Assembly (NCBI GenBank): GCA_903896925.1
Contig: CAITZM010000175.1
Coordinates: 92,579-156,578, forward strand
From: an uncultured Lentisphaerota bacterium
GTDB taxonomy: Bacteria; Verrucomicrobiota; Kiritimatiellia; CAIQIC01
DNA: 64,000 bases
Direction of reading: 5' to 3'
Below are positions 33,526-42,671 of this stretch, piece after piece. Position 1 is the stretch's first letter. Every line of letters starts with the position of its first letter. Both the position numbers and the translations under genes were made by a program. The notes beneath the pieces were generated by a model. It was not told where the DNA came from and made no database searches. It worked only from the letters and a program-made list of their open reading frames with translations.

Positions 33526-34188
33526 TTAGGCGACGACCTTATCCGCTGCAAACACAGGATGATCTTTGTATTTGTTCCAAATCACTTTTGAGTGTGCCCA
33601 GCCATCCCCAAGGCGGAAGCCCTTGCTCAAGCCGAACCCGATAACCAAGGGCATGAACGGTATATAGAGAGGCAGGTTCCGTTTGAAAGACATCCCAAAA
33701 CCTCCGGCCTTACCGGTCGCCCTATCTATGACTCGTACGCCGCATAGTGCTTTCCCGAGGGATTGTCCCGCGAAACAATCCTTGCCGGCACAGAGGAGCA
33801 AAACGGCCAGGTTAACCATGGGAACCAGACACAAGAGGTTTATGACGACGGCATCAATGACATAGGCGAATTGTCGGCGGTTGGTAAATGCGTAGTAGCA
33901 TTTACGGCAGACGAAATGATTGTAAAGCAGGCGAGCGTCATCCATGTGTTTTGCGCCTCCACAAAGCGGGCAGGTGCTGGGCACTTGTCGCATGGCTGAA
34001 ATCGGAGGTGGCTGCTGCGTAGGCCATGCAATGTTCGCAAGCTCGCGAGCGGGTTGCCACTGCGGCATGCCTTCACACCAGACCAGGTCGTCAGGCCGCA
34101 GTTGCCCCTGGGTAGCAAGTGTTCGTAATTCGTCTCCCGAAATGGGCCCTTTTTGTTGACCGTTTTGTGCGTAGTACCAATTGCTCAT
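33526..34188 (-). CDS. GYF_2-zinc ribbon-RDD membrane protein
   Basis: A 220-residue protein in three parts. Residues 1-50 form a GYF_2 domain (WYYAQNGQQKGPISGDELRTL ... LVWCEGMPQWQPA). About 70-105 is a zinc-binding region (CPLCGG ... CRKCYY). About 108-215 is an RDD domain with hydrophobic segments (VIDAVVINLLCLVPMVNLAVLLLC) and the Arg/Asp residues of the family. GYF_2-RDD fusions are common in PVC bacteria; their job is unknown, possibly membrane signalling or transport. The ATG at 34188 has a strong Shine-Dalgarno site (AAGGAAAGAAG). Confidence 0.85.
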   Translation of the reverse strand: MSNWYYAQNGQQKGPISGDELRTLATQGQLRPDDLVWCEGMPQWQPARELANIAWPTQQPPPISAMRQVPSTCPLCGGAKHMDDARLLYNHFVCRKCYYAFTNRRQFAYVIDAVVINLLCLVPMVNLAVLLLCAGKDCFAGQSLGKALCGVRVIDRATGKAGGFGMSFKRNLPLYIPFMPLVIGFGLSKGFRLGDGWAHSKVIWNKYKDHPVFAADKVVA

Positions 34189-34375
34189 CGCTTCTTTCCT
34201 TTCTTCCCCTGCCTGGTTTCGGCTAACACACTGCACCCCCGATGAATGCAGTTTTTCCTTAGCAACGGCACGGTAGAAAGTCAGAGGTCTTTAGACAAGC
34301 ATAAAAATCTTCCCTGGAATCAATTATGTTACGACAACTTCCGCGCCTGACATCGGGTTGCCCAAACGTATTATC

Positions 34376-36631
34376 TTACCCGGAGCAGGTAGGTCTTGCC
34401 GGGGTGGAGGGGAAAGAGCTGACTTTGTCCGTCAGCGCGACAGGGATGGTGGCGTTGCTGTCCAACTCGGTCACGGTGAAGCTTTGCTGCGGCCACGGAT
34501 TGAGCAGCTTGACCGTGCCGCCGGCGGTGGAGCGGATCTTGACATTGCCGATGACGCCGCCGACCTGGTCGGCCGACACCGCGAAGCCGCCCTGCGCGAG
34601 CAGGTCCGTGAAGCGCGCATCTGTGTCGGCGGGCCAAGCCGGAAAGATGCGGATCACGTCGCCCACGCTTTGCAGGAGCAGTTCCGTCACCAGCCGCGAG
34701 ATCGCCACCTGCTCGGTCATGTAATAGCCATGTGCGTTCCAATAAAAGAGGCCGTTCGGCTGGGCCTTGGAATATTTGCCGGCCTCGGTGCCGGAGAAGC
34801 ACAGCTTGGCGTTGGCGATGGCCTCGGCGCCCAGGCCCAGGCGGGCACGGGCGAGGTTGAGCATGACGTTGGAGTTGGCGTGCGAGGTGGATTTCTCGAC
34901 GCGGTTGATCGTGCGCTGGCCGAGCCCCTTGAGTGCCTCGCTGGAGAACCAGTTGATGAGGCCCGCCGGGAAAATGCCCTGGATCAGGGTGCCGTGCCGG
35001 TCGGCGCCTTCGTTGAATTTCGCGCCCGCCCACTGCTCGATCACGGTCTGGTTCCCCTGGTCGGGATCGGGCTGTGTGCCGTAGGTGGGGACCTGCGCGA
35101 GGTTGGTTTCGAGGCGCTTGACGAACGCATCCTCGCCCTTGAGTGCGGCGGCTTCGCGCGCGATCTGCAGCGCGGCGGTGATAAACGAAATGTCGTAGCA
35201 CACATTGAATTCATTGAAGCGGCCGAGTTCCGGGAAGAAGCTCGGGCCCATCCGCCGCTTGCCCTCGACCAACGGACATTTTTCCAGGAGGGAGCAATAG
35301 AAGAGACCGAACTCCTTGATGAGCGGATAGACGCGATCCAGGTGTGCGGGCGTGGGCGCGAACTTGTAGTAATCCCAGATGACGCAGGCGGTGTGGCCCG
35401 CCATGCCCCAGGTGTAGCCCCACGGCATGTAGGATTGCTGGTGGCGCCATTTCGTCTGGCACGCTGCCGGGTCGGGCTCGAAGGGATAGTTGTCGCTGAA
35501 GAAGAACGCGCCTTCCGCCCCCACGAAACTGGTCCTGGCGAACCAACGGCCGCGCGGTAAATCGCGCGTGAGCGTGTCGATGAACGGCTCCAGCAGTTCG
35601 GGATGGCCGACGGGCGCGGCGGCGAGATAGGTCTGCTGGATGTTGTAGTTCAACTTGAGCGAGTTGTGCCAGCCGGCGAGATGGTCGAAGCAGGCGGCCA
35701 GGCCGATCGCGTTGCCATCGGAGCGCGAGAAAACGCGGAAGAAATACAGCATCCGATACCACCAGCTTTGCAGTTCGGTGTCGCCCAGTTGGAGGCCGCT
35801 CCTGGACCAGAACGCTTGCCACACGGCATCGTGCTTCGCGACCGCGCCTTCGTCAGCGAGCGTCTTGGTGACGAGCGCCACCGCCGCGTCCAGCGGCTCT
35901 TTGACATCGCGCGACGTGACCACCGCCACCGCCTGCGCTGTACCGCGCTGGCCGGCGACGACATAGATATCCATGCCGCTCATATCTTTGTCGCCGGGAA
36001 TTTTTTGATGGAGGAACTGACAACCTCCGCGCTCACCGGGTTCGGCCTTGCTGATCCACTGATCCAGATCCTTGCCCTTCAGGAAGCCCAGTATGCCGGT
36101 GAGCGAGAGTTGGCGCGCGGAGTGGATGAGCACGACGTTGCTCTGTGCCAGCACGCGCACCTCCACGGTTTCTCCGCCGGCCTTGATCGTGACCGCCGCC
36201 GTCGCGAGATCGAGCGTGGCGCTGGTGACCGCGCCCTGTCCGCTGGCGTCGAGGACGATCTCGGCGCAAGGCAGCGCCGTCGGATAGGGCTTTTTCCAGC
36301 TGCCCACCGCACCGTGGTAGTTCAGAACTTCGCCGGTCGCCGGATTGATGCCCGGCAGCGGCGGGTCTTCCTCGGTGTCCACGCGCAAATCCCAGCAATC
36401 GTTCTTGGCAAGCCGCAGATGCAGGGCGTTGCCCTGCGCATACACGATCGCGTTCAGCTCGCCGTTGCCGACCACCAAGCCACGCTTGGAAATATCCGCA
36501 ATGCTTTCTTCCGTGACGCTGGCCGCCGCCAAAGCGTCAGGGTAGGGCACCGCGCCCACAGGCGCCGCTGCCACCAGCGCGCCGCCCAACAACGCACCTG
36601 CCAAACATGGAAACATACATATTTTCTTCAT
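34376..36631 (-). CDS. Secreted GH95-like glycoside hydrolase, probable 3' frameshift
   Basis: A 751-residue exported protein (signal MKKICMFPCLAGALLGGALVAAAP). The (alpha/alpha)6-barrel region with FFRVFSRSDGNAIGLAACFDHLAGWHNSLKLNYNIQ and WGYTWGMAGHTACVIWDYYKF resembles GH95 alpha-L-fucosidases/galactosidases and relatives. The N-terminal beta-sandwich has the usual GLVVGNGELNAIVY opening. As annotated it ends SSFPSTPARPTCSG, but the neighbouring frame reads LFPLHPGKTYLLRVR and stops at 34371, the normal ending of the family. A one-base shift near 34425-34440 is therefore likely. The ATG at 36631 begins the signal. Confidence 0.8.
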   Translation of the reverse strand: MKKICMFPCLAGALLGGALVAAAPVGAVPYPDALAAASVTEESIADISKRGLVVGNGELNAIVYAQGNALHLRLAKNDCWDLRVDTEEDPPLPGINPATGEVLNYHGAVGSWKKPYPTALPCAEIVLDASGQGAVTSATLDLATAAVTIKAGGETVEVRVLAQSNVVLIHSARQLSLTGILGFLKGKDLDQWISKAEPGERGGCQFLHQKIPGDKDMSGMDIYVVAGQRGTAQAVAVVTSRDVKEPLDAAVALVTKTLADEGAVAKHDAVWQAFWSRSGLQLGDTELQSWWYRMLYFFRVFSRSDGNAIGLAACFDHLAGWHNSLKLNYNIQQTYLAAAPVGHPELLEPFIDTLTRDLPRGRWFARTSFVGAEGAFFFSDNYPFEPDPAACQTKWRHQQSYMPWGYTWGMAGHTACVIWDYYKFAPTPAHLDRVYPLIKEFGLFYCSLLEKCPLVEGKRRMGPSFFPELGRFNEFNVCYDISFITAALQIAREAAALKGEDAFVKRLETNLAQVPTYGTQPDPDQGNQTVIEQWAGAKFNEGADRHGTLIQGIFPAGLINWFSSEALKGLGQRTINRVEKSTSHANSNVMLNLARARLGLGAEAIANAKLCFSGTEAGKYSKAQPNGLFYWNAHGYYMTEQVAISRLVTELLLQSVGDVIRIFPAWPADTDARFTDLLAQGGFAVSADQVGGVIGNVKIRSTAGGTVKLLNPWPQQSFTVTELDSNATIPVALTDKVSSFPSTPARPTCSG

Positions 36632-36769
36632 AAGGGACCTGCTGATGTGTGCACTGTTTATGCCGTCGTCACAGGCGTTTATTCGGGTGCATGGACGGGG
36701 CAGGGCGGCGCGCCTGCGGTGAACTCGTCGAATTGCCACGCCCGCCGCGGCGCACCTGGTACGCGCGCC

Positions 36770-37867
36770 CTACCGGATCACCCGCGCGCCCTTGCCCTTC
36801 ATCGCGGCCTCGACTTCCTTGAGCGTGGCCATGCTGGTGTCGCCGGGCGTGGTCATGGCGAGCGCGCCATGGGCGGCGCCATAGTCCACGCACTCCTGCG
36901 GCGTTTTGCCGGCGAGGAAGCCGTAGATCAGGCCGGAGGCAAAGCTGTCGCCGCCGCCGACGCGGTCGAAGATCTCCAGATCCTCGCGCGGGATGGATTC
37001 AAAGAACCCGCCCCCGGTGGCGAGGATCGCGGCCCAGTCGTTGCGCGTTGCGGTCTTGGCGTTGCGCAGCGTGGTGGCCACGGCTTTGAAGTTGGGGTAC
37101 ATCCGCGTGACCTCGGCGATCATTTTCTTGAAGTTCGCCGGGTCCATGTTGGAGAGGTGCGCATCCATGCCGGGCACCGCGAAGCCGAGCGCGGCGGTGA
37201 AATCCTCCTCGTTGCCGATCATCACATCCACGAGTCCGGCGATGCGGCGGTTGACCTCCATCGCGCGCTGTGTCCCGCCTTGCGCCTTCCACAGCGACGC
37301 GCGGAAGTTGAGGTCGTAGGAGATGATCGTGCCAGCGGCCTTCGCCGCTTCCATCGCCTCGATGGTCAGGTCGGCGGCGGTCGCGGAGAGCGCCGCGAAG
37401 ATGCCGCCGCAGTGCAGCCAGCGGACGCCTTCCTCGTCGAAAATCTTTTTCCAGTTCACGTCGCCCGGCTTGAGCTGTGCCGCCGCCGAGTGGCCGCGGT
37501 CGCTGCAGCCCACCGCGCCGCGCAGGCCGTAGCCGCGCTCGGTGAAGTTCAAGCCCACGCGCGCCGCCCGGCCGATGCCGTCGAACGGCACCCACTGCAC
37601 ATGCGAGAGGTCCACGCCGCCTTGCAGCATCAGGTCTTCCAGCAGGCACCCGATCTCGTTGTCCACGACCGCGGTGACGACGCCGGTGCGCAGCCCGAAG
37701 CAGCGGCGCAGGCCGCGGGCGACGTTGTATTCGCCGCCGCCCTCCCAGACCTTGAACTCGCGGGCGGTGCGAATCCGCCCGCAGCCCGGATCCAGGCGCA
37801 GCATCACCTCGCCCAGCGCGAGCGCGTCCCAACGGCAGCTTCCGGCGTCTTTGATGTTCATCGACAT
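36770..37867 (-). CDS. PfkB-family sugar kinase, 2-keto-3-deoxygluconate kinase-like
   Basis: A 365-residue cytoplasmic carbohydrate kinase of the ribokinase/PfkB superfamily. It has ALGEVMLRLDPGCGR near the start, WEGGGEYNVARGLRRCFG for substrate binding, and DRVGGGDSFASGLIYGFLAG with the catalytic Asp near the C-terminus. The resemblance is to KDG kinases, which phosphorylate the product of uronate breakdown, and that would suit neighbours that degrade acidic polysaccharides. The ATG at 37867 has GGGAG eight bases upstream; an ATG two codons later is also possible. Substrate is inferred. Confidence 0.82.
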   Translation of the reverse strand: MSMNIKDAGSCRWDALALGEVMLRLDPGCGRIRTAREFKVWEGGGEYNVARGLRRCFGLRTGVVTAVVDNEIGCLLEDLMLQGGVDLSHVQWVPFDGIGRAARVGLNFTERGYGLRGAVGCSDRGHSAAAQLKPGDVNWKKIFDEEGVRWLHCGGIFAALSATAADLTIEAMEAAKAAGTIISYDLNFRASLWKAQGGTQRAMEVNRRIAGLVDVMIGNEEDFTAALGFAVPGMDAHLSNMDPANFKKMIAEVTRMYPNFKAVATTLRNAKTATRNDWAAILATGGGFFESIPREDLEIFDRVGGGDSFASGLIYGFLAGKTPQECVDYGAAHGALAMTTPGDTSMATLKEVEAAMKGKGARVIR

Positions 37868-37896
37868 GTTGTAGTCTCCCGCTTCCCCTGCTGCGG

Positions 37897-37968
37897 CCTG
37901 CCCTGAGCCCAGTCGAACGGGCCTGCCCTGAGCCTGTCGAAGGGCCAGCCCTGAGCCTGTCGAAGGGC
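37897..37968. repeat. Three tandem 24-base copies of a CCCTGAGCCTGTCGAAGGG repeat
   Basis: Units at 37897-37920, 37921-37944 and 37945-37968 share GCCCTGAGCCTGTCGAAGGG, with the first copy altered. The unit contains an imperfect dyad. It lies in the 5' region of the sugar kinase. Elements with this core occur in many unrelated bacteria, as I remember it. Confidence 0.8.
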
Positions 37969-38011
37969 GCCTGCCCAGGGCGCCGCCGCAGCGGAAGAAG
38001 CACGGCCGCAC

Positions 38012-38030
38012 TGTTCCAAACCCGGGAAAG
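38012..38030. repeat. TTCCAA-type palindrome, degenerate
   Basis: TGTTCCAAACCCGGGAAAG lies between the divergent kinase and trpS genes. Confidence 0.45.
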
Positions 38031-38126
38031 CTCCGCAAGCCGAATCGTCGGGGGCGGTTTTTGCTTTTATGCGGCGGCCCGTTGCGCTAGATTTCCGCCC
38101 CGTTTGACGGTTTAGGAAGCGAAATT

Positions 38127-39089
38127 ATGCGAATACTCTCGGGCATACAGCCTTCGGGCAAGTTGCATCTCGGAAATTACTTCGGGATGATGCAGCCGGC
38201 GCTGGACCTCCAGCAGCGCGGCGAGGCGTTTTTGTTCATCGCGAACTACCACGCGCTGACCAGCGTCAGCGACCCGGCCGCGCTGCGGCAGGGGACGCTG
38301 GACGTGGCGCTGGATTTCCTCGCGTGCGGGCTTGATCCGGCGAAGACGGTCTTTTATCGGCAGAGCGACGTGCCGGAGGTCAACGAGCTGGCCTGGCTGC
38401 TCTCGACCGTGACGCCGATGAGCCTGCTGGAGAAGTGCCACTCCTACAAGGACAAGATCGCCAAGGGCCTCGCGCCGACGCACGGGCTGTTCGCCTACCC
38501 GGTGCTGATGGCGGCGGACATCCTGATCGTCCAGTCCAACGTCGTGCCGGTGGGCCGCGACCAGAAGCAGCATGTCGAGGTCACGCGCGACATCGCGAGC
38601 AAGTTTAACAACCAGTTTGGCGAGGTCTTCACGATCCCCGAGCCGAGCATCCGCGACAGCGTCGCCGTGGTGCCGGGGGTGGACGGGCAGAAGATGTCCA
38701 AGAGCTACGGCAACACGGTCGAGATCTTCGGCGCGGCGAAGGAGGTCAAGGCGAAGATCATGCGGATCGTCACCGACTCCAAGGGCTTGGCCGACGCGAA
38801 GGACCCGGACACGTGCAACGTTTTCGCGCTCTACAAGCTGTTCGCGGACGAGGCCGAGCAGGCGGCGCTGGCCGCGCGCTACCGCGCGGGTGGCATGGGC
38901 TATGGCGAGGCGAAGAAGGCGCTCGCGGAGAAGTTCGAGGCTCATTTCGGCCCGCTGCGCGCCAAGCGCGACGAGCTGGCCAGGAACCTGGACTATGTGG
39001 AGGGCGTGCTGCGGGCCGGCGCGGAACGCGCCCGGACCGAGGCGCAGAAGACCATGCAGAAAGCCCGACAAGCTGTAGGCCTGGCATGA
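38127..39089 (+). CDS. trpS: Tryptophanyl-tRNA synthetase
   Basis: A 320-residue class I synthetase. It has SGIQPSGKLHLGNYFG (HIGH-type motif), ANYHALTSV, the specificity region with DILIVQSNVVPVGRDQKQHVE, and KMSKSYGN. Length and layout match the bacterial enzyme. It charges tRNA-Trp. AGGAAG lies seven bases before the ATG. It is followed by the scpA-scpB-pheA run after 178 bases. Confidence 0.95.
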   Translation: MRILSGIQPSGKLHLGNYFGMMQPALDLQQRGEAFLFIANYHALTSVSDPAALRQGTLDVALDFLACGLDPAKTVFYRQSDVPEVNELAWLLSTVTPMSLLEKCHSYKDKIAKGLAPTHGLFAYPVLMAADILIVQSNVVPVGRDQKQHVEVTRDIASKFNNQFGEVFTIPEPSIRDSVAVVPGVDGQKMSKSYGNTVEIFGAAKEVKAKIMRIVTDSKGLADAKDPDTCNVFALYKLFADEAEQAALAARYRAGGMGYGEAKKALAEKFEAHFGPLRAKRDELARNLDYVEGVLRAGAERARTEAQKTMQKARQAVGLA

Positions 39090-39267
39090 AAAAGAACAGG
39101 GTTGAGCGCGGATGGTTGATGGAACTGAAAGGCAAGGCACTGGCGCCGATTCCTTCCGTCCGCCATGAATCCTCATCCATCCACCATGTTCCATCCTCCA
39201 TGTCCCCTTAACCCTGACCCATTAACCATGTTCCGCTCACCATCCTCCATTACCCTTAGATTTACTT

Positions 39268-39996
39268 ATGGCTGAAGAATATAAAGTGCAACTCGAAGTG
39301 TTCGAAGGTCCGCTCGACCTGCTGCTCTACCTGATCCGGAAGGAAGAGGTGGACATCTACGACATCCCGATCGAGCGGATCACGACACAGTACGTCCAGT
39401 ACATCGACCTGATGCGGATGCTCGACCTGAACGTCGCCGGAGACTTCCTGGTGATGGCGGCGACGCTGATGATGATCAAGAGCCGCATGCTGCTGCCGGT
39501 GGAAGAGCGGCCGGCCGTCGAGGAGGAAGAGGAGGACGATCCGCGCTGGGACCTGGTGCGGCAGCTCGTCGAATACAAGAAATTCAAGGACGCGGCGATC
39601 TTCCTCGAGGGGCTGGAAGGCGAGCGCGACGGCATCTTCGGCCGCGAGGGCGAGCACCTGACGCTGGAAGTGAAGCCGGACCTGGCGCTGCACGACGTCA
39701 GCCTGTTCGACCTGCTGACCGTCTTCAACGACGCGCTGAAGAAGGTCAGCCAGGAGGACCTCCGGGAAATCTTCGCCGAGCGGTTCTCGGTCAGCGACAA
39801 GATCGAGGCCATCGGACAGCGGCTGAAGCGCGAGGACCGCTTCCCGTTCGCGGCCCTGTTCAGCGAGATGGCCTCGCGCCACGAGATCGTCTGCACGTTC
39901 CTCGCCGTGCTGGAGCTGATCCGGCAGCGGCAGATCCGCGCGGTCCAGGACCATCCGTTCGGCGAGATTTTGGTGACACGCGGGGATGTGGAATAA
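39268..39996 (+). CDS. scpA: Segregation and condensation protein A
   Basis: A 242-residue kleisin. The N-terminal FEGPLDLLLYLIRKEEVDIYDIPI block is diagnostic, followed by YIDLMRMLDLNVAGDFLVMAATLMMIKSRMLLP, and a C-terminal winged helix ending VQDHPFGEILVTRG. ScpA bridges the SMC heads in chromosome condensation with ScpB. scpB starts 14 bases past its end. Confidence 0.95.
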   Translation: MAEEYKVQLEVFEGPLDLLLYLIRKEEVDIYDIPIERITTQYVQYIDLMRMLDLNVAGDFLVMAATLMMIKSRMLLPVEERPAVEEEEEDDPRWDLVRQLVEYKKFKDAAIFLEGLEGERDGIFGREGEHLTLEVKPDLALHDVSLFDLLTVFNDALKKVSQEDLREIFAERFSVSDKIEAIGQRLKREDRFPFAALFSEMASRHEIVCTFLAVLELIRQRQIRAVQDHPFGEILVTRGDVE

Positions 39997-40009
39997 GGAT
40001 GAGGACACC

Positions 40010-40990
40010 ATGAGCGATGTCAACGTTTTACCGGAACTCAAGCAGCTGATCGGCGCGATGCTGTTCGTCTCGAAGCAGCCGCTGACGCTCACCACGATGC
40101 GCCGCGCCTTGCAGCAGGTGGCGGAAAAGGAAGGCGGCGCCGCGCGCGACTTCGCCAAGGCCACCGAGGCCGACCTGGGCGTCGCGCTCGAGGCGCTCAA
40201 GGTCGAGATGGAGTCGCGCAACCTCGGCTTCCACGTCACCGAGGTCGCGCACGGTTTCAAGCTGGAGAACGACGTCAACTGCGGCCCGTGGCTGCGCCAG
40301 CTGCTGGAGAAGGGGCGCGCCGCGCACCTCTCGCGTCCGGCGCTGGAGACGCTCGCGATCGTCGCCTACCGCCAGCCCTGCACGCGCGCCGAGATCGAGG
40401 CCGTCCGCGGCGTCGCGGTGGACTCGCTGATCCACAACCTGCTGGAGCTGCAGCTCGTCAAGGTCGTCGGCCGCAGCGAGCTGCCGGGCAAGCCCTGGCA
40501 ATACGGGACCACGCAGGCGTTCCTCGAGCATTTCGGGCTGCGCGCGATCGACGACCTGCCCGGCGTCGAGGAGCTGCGGCGCATGGAAGCGGAGCAGATC
40601 AAGCGCCGCGAAACGGCCAAGGTCGAAGCCGCCGTCGCCGAGGAGGCCCCGTCCGGGATCGAGACCGAAGCGGCCGGCGCCGCGCCGGAAACCGTCGCGG
40701 TCTCCGGCCAGTCGGTGGACGAGGATGTCGAGTCCGAGACCGGGACCGGTTTGGAGTCGGAAGACGCCGTCATCAAGGAAGAAGCCGCCCAGCGCGAGGA
40801 AGCCGGCGCCGGGCCGGACGACGAGGCCGTGCATGCGGAAGAGGGCGAGGGTGGGGCTGTTGTTCCCAAGGAAGATGACGAAGACGCCGACGATGAAGAT
40901 GATGAGGACGACGACGAAGACGATGAGGATGATGACGACGAGGATGATGAGGAAGACGCAAAAGACGTGAAAAAGCGAGGTAAGAAATGA
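40010..40990 (+). CDS. scpB: Segregation and condensation protein B with long acidic tail
   Basis: A 326-residue protein. Residues 1-190 are the two winged-helix domains of ScpB (IGAMLFVSKQPLTLT ... RPALETLAIVAYRQPCTRAEIEAVRGV ... GRSELPGKPWQYGTT). The remaining 135 residues are low-complexity and very acidic, ending in about 40 nearly unbroken Asp/Glu then KKRGKK. ScpB usually ends near residue 190-200, so the tail is an addition. It might modulate DNA or SMC binding electrostatically (inference). GGATGAGG precedes the ATG at 40010. The stop overlaps pheA (ATGA). Confidence 0.93.
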   Translation: MSDVNVLPELKQLIGAMLFVSKQPLTLTTMRRALQQVAEKEGGAARDFAKATEADLGVALEALKVEMESRNLGFHVTEVAHGFKLENDVNCGPWLRQLLEKGRAAHLSRPALETLAIVAYRQPCTRAEIEAVRGVAVDSLIHNLLELQLVKVVGRSELPGKPWQYGTTQAFLEHFGLRAIDDLPGVEELRRMEAEQIKRRETAKVEAAVAEEAPSGIETEAAGAAPETVAVSGQSVDEDVESETGTGLESEDAVIKEEAAQREEAGAGPDDEAVHAEEGEGGAVVPKEDDEDADDEDDEDDDEDDEDDDDEDDEEDAKDVKKRGKK

Positions 40991-42060
40991 GCCTGGATAA
41001 TCTGAGGGAAAAGGTGGATGCGTTGGACAAGAAGATTGTCCGCTTGCTGAACGACCGCACCAAGGTGGCCGTGGCGATCGGCAAGATCAAACGCGAGAAG
41101 GGCCAGGAAATCTATGCGCCGGCGCGCGAGAAGATGGTGCTCGACACCGTCGCCAAGCTGAATGCCGGCCCGCTGCCCGCCGAGTCGTTGCAGGCGATCT
41201 ACCGCGAGATCATGTCCGCCAGCCTCACGCTGGAGCACCCCTTCGAGATCGCCTACCTCGGGCCGCAGGCCACCTTCACGCACGAGGCGGCGCGCTCGCG
41301 CTTCGGCACCAGCGTGGACTACGTCTCCTGCGAAACCATCACCGACGTCTTTGCCCTGGTCCAGAAGCGCGGCGCGCTCTACGGCGTCGTGCCGATCGAG
41401 AACTCCACCGAAGGCGCCGTCACGCATACGCTCGACCAGTTCGTCGAAACGCCCCTGAAGATCTGCGCCGAAATCTATCTGCCGATTTCGCTGCACCTGA
41501 TGGCCAAGGGCGACCGCAAACAGGTCAAGCGCATCTACAGCAAGGCCGAGGTGTTCGGCCAGTGCCGCCGCTGGCTGCACAGCCACATGCCCGGCGTGGA
41601 CACCATCGCCGTCAGCAGCACCGCCCGCGCCGCCGAGATGGCCTCGCGCGAGCCCGACAGCGCCGCGCTCGCCGGCGCGCTGGCCGTGGACCTTTACGGG
41701 CTCAAGCTGCTCGCCCGCGATGTGCAGGATCTCGGCGGCAACGTCACCCGCTTCCTCGTCATTGGCAAGCAGTACGGCAAGCCGACCGGCGACGACAAGA
41801 CCTCCGTCTACTTTGCGGTCCGCCACAAGGTCGGCGCGCTGCACGACGCGCTCACCACGCTCAAGCAGAACAACGTCAACATGACCAAGATCGAGTCGCG
41901 CCCGAGCCGCGCGAAGGCGTGGGAGTATTATTTCTTTGTGGACCTCGAAGGGCACGCCGGCGATACGCGCCTGCAGAAGGCGCTCGGCGAGATGGCCGAA
42001 CACTGCACCTTGCTGACCATCCTCGGCTCCTATCCCAAGGCCAAGGGCCGCGAAGGCTGA
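40987..42060 (+). CDS. pheA: Chorismate mutase/prephenate dehydratase (P-protein)
   Basis: A 357-residue bifunctional enzyme of phenylalanine synthesis. Residues 1-85 are an AroQ chorismate mutase (LDNLREKVDALDKKIVRLLNDRTKVA). About 90-270 are prephenate dehydratase (YLGPQATFTHEAA, IENSTEGAVTHTLDQF, TRFLVIG). About 280-357 are the ACT domain that senses phenylalanine (VGALHDALTTLK, NMTKIESRPSR). Translation is coupled to scpB by a four-base overlap, an unusual pairing of chromosome and amino-acid genes. Confidence 0.95.
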   Translation: MSLDNLREKVDALDKKIVRLLNDRTKVAVAIGKIKREKGQEIYAPAREKMVLDTVAKLNAGPLPAESLQAIYREIMSASLTLEHPFEIAYLGPQATFTHEAARSRFGTSVDYVSCETITDVFALVQKRGALYGVVPIENSTEGAVTHTLDQFVETPLKICAEIYLPISLHLMAKGDRKQVKRIYSKAEVFGQCRRWLHSHMPGVDTIAVSSTARAAEMASREPDSAALAGALAVDLYGLKLLARDVQDLGGNVTRFLVIGKQYGKPTGDDKTSVYFAVRHKVGALHDALTTLKQNNVNMTKIESRPSRAKAWEYYFFVDLEGHAGDTRLQKALGEMAEHCTLLTILGSYPKAKGREG

Positions 42061-42437
42061 CAGCGGACCGGGCGGCTTGAGTGGTGGAATGTTGGACTGA
42101 TGGCGGTGGCAGAGCTTGTCTGCGGACTGCTGCGTGTTTATTCGGGTCTTGGCCGGTCGTCCGCGTAGCGCTTTGCCAGCCTCTGGCGACTGGCTGGGAG
42201 CGGCGGCATTCCTGCCGCCGATGGAATATCAACCTAAACTCAACCCAAACCTTGCCGGACCTGCGCGGCCTGTGCTCGGTGTGTGTCCTGCGGCGGCAAC
42301 ATGCCGCCGGTCCCAGTTAGACGGAAACTCCCGTCCAGTTTCGGCTCGCCCGAGCTTTTGAAATGCGGCGCTTGACTCTCCCTGATGACGCGTGACAATG
42401 CACCCATGCAAACGGTGGAACATACCGCATCCATGCG
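42061..42437. other. Spacer with palindromes
   Basis: GGCTGGGAGCGGCGGC (42192-42207) opens a GCGGC...GCCGC hairpin also found at 2097. A second hairpin, GGCGGC-aacat-GCCGCC, lies near 42290-42306, and TCCCAG near 42312 closes the cassette. No gene is supported. Confidence 0.55.
42192..42317. repeat. CTGGGA...TCCCAG palindrome cassette
   Basis: The outer CTGGGAGCGGCGGC and GCCGCCGGTCCCAG are inverted. Each half has its own inner hairpin. The left half is shared with 2097-2122. Confidence 0.65.
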
Positions 42438-42671
42438 GTGGCCATTGCCAAGATCAAGGCCGAACTGGACGAGGTCCATGCACTCGCTGCTGAACTGGAT
42501 ACCGCCCGGCGCGCGTTGAGTGCGGTTGCGCCGCTGTTGTCGGCCTGTCCGGCGTGTGGTGCGGCACACGCACCTGCTTCTGGTGCTGAGCGGAGCGTGG
42601 TGCCGACGAGCAGCCTGCTCCCGCCCGAACTCGCCGCCGCCCTCTGCTCCGACTGCGTCGCCAAGCAATAA
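42438..42671 (+). CDS. Possible small zinc-ribbon protein
   Basis: A 77-residue ORF from a GTG. Residues 1-25 are helical (IAKIKAELDEVHALAAELD). CPAC (about 37-40) and CSDC (about 71-74) could form one zinc-binding site. The composition is protein-like and unlike the surrounding shadow frames. No ribosome binding site was seen and no family was recognised. Confidence 0.4.
   Translation: MAIAKIKAELDEVHALAAELDTARRALSAVAPLLSACPACGAAHAPASGAERSVVPTSSLLPPELAAALCSDCVAKQ

Noticed and set aside
35603..37906. 767-codon open frame on the plus strand across the GH95-like gene and sugar kinase
   Set aside because: It spans two clear minus-strand genes and their spacer and has shadow-type composition.
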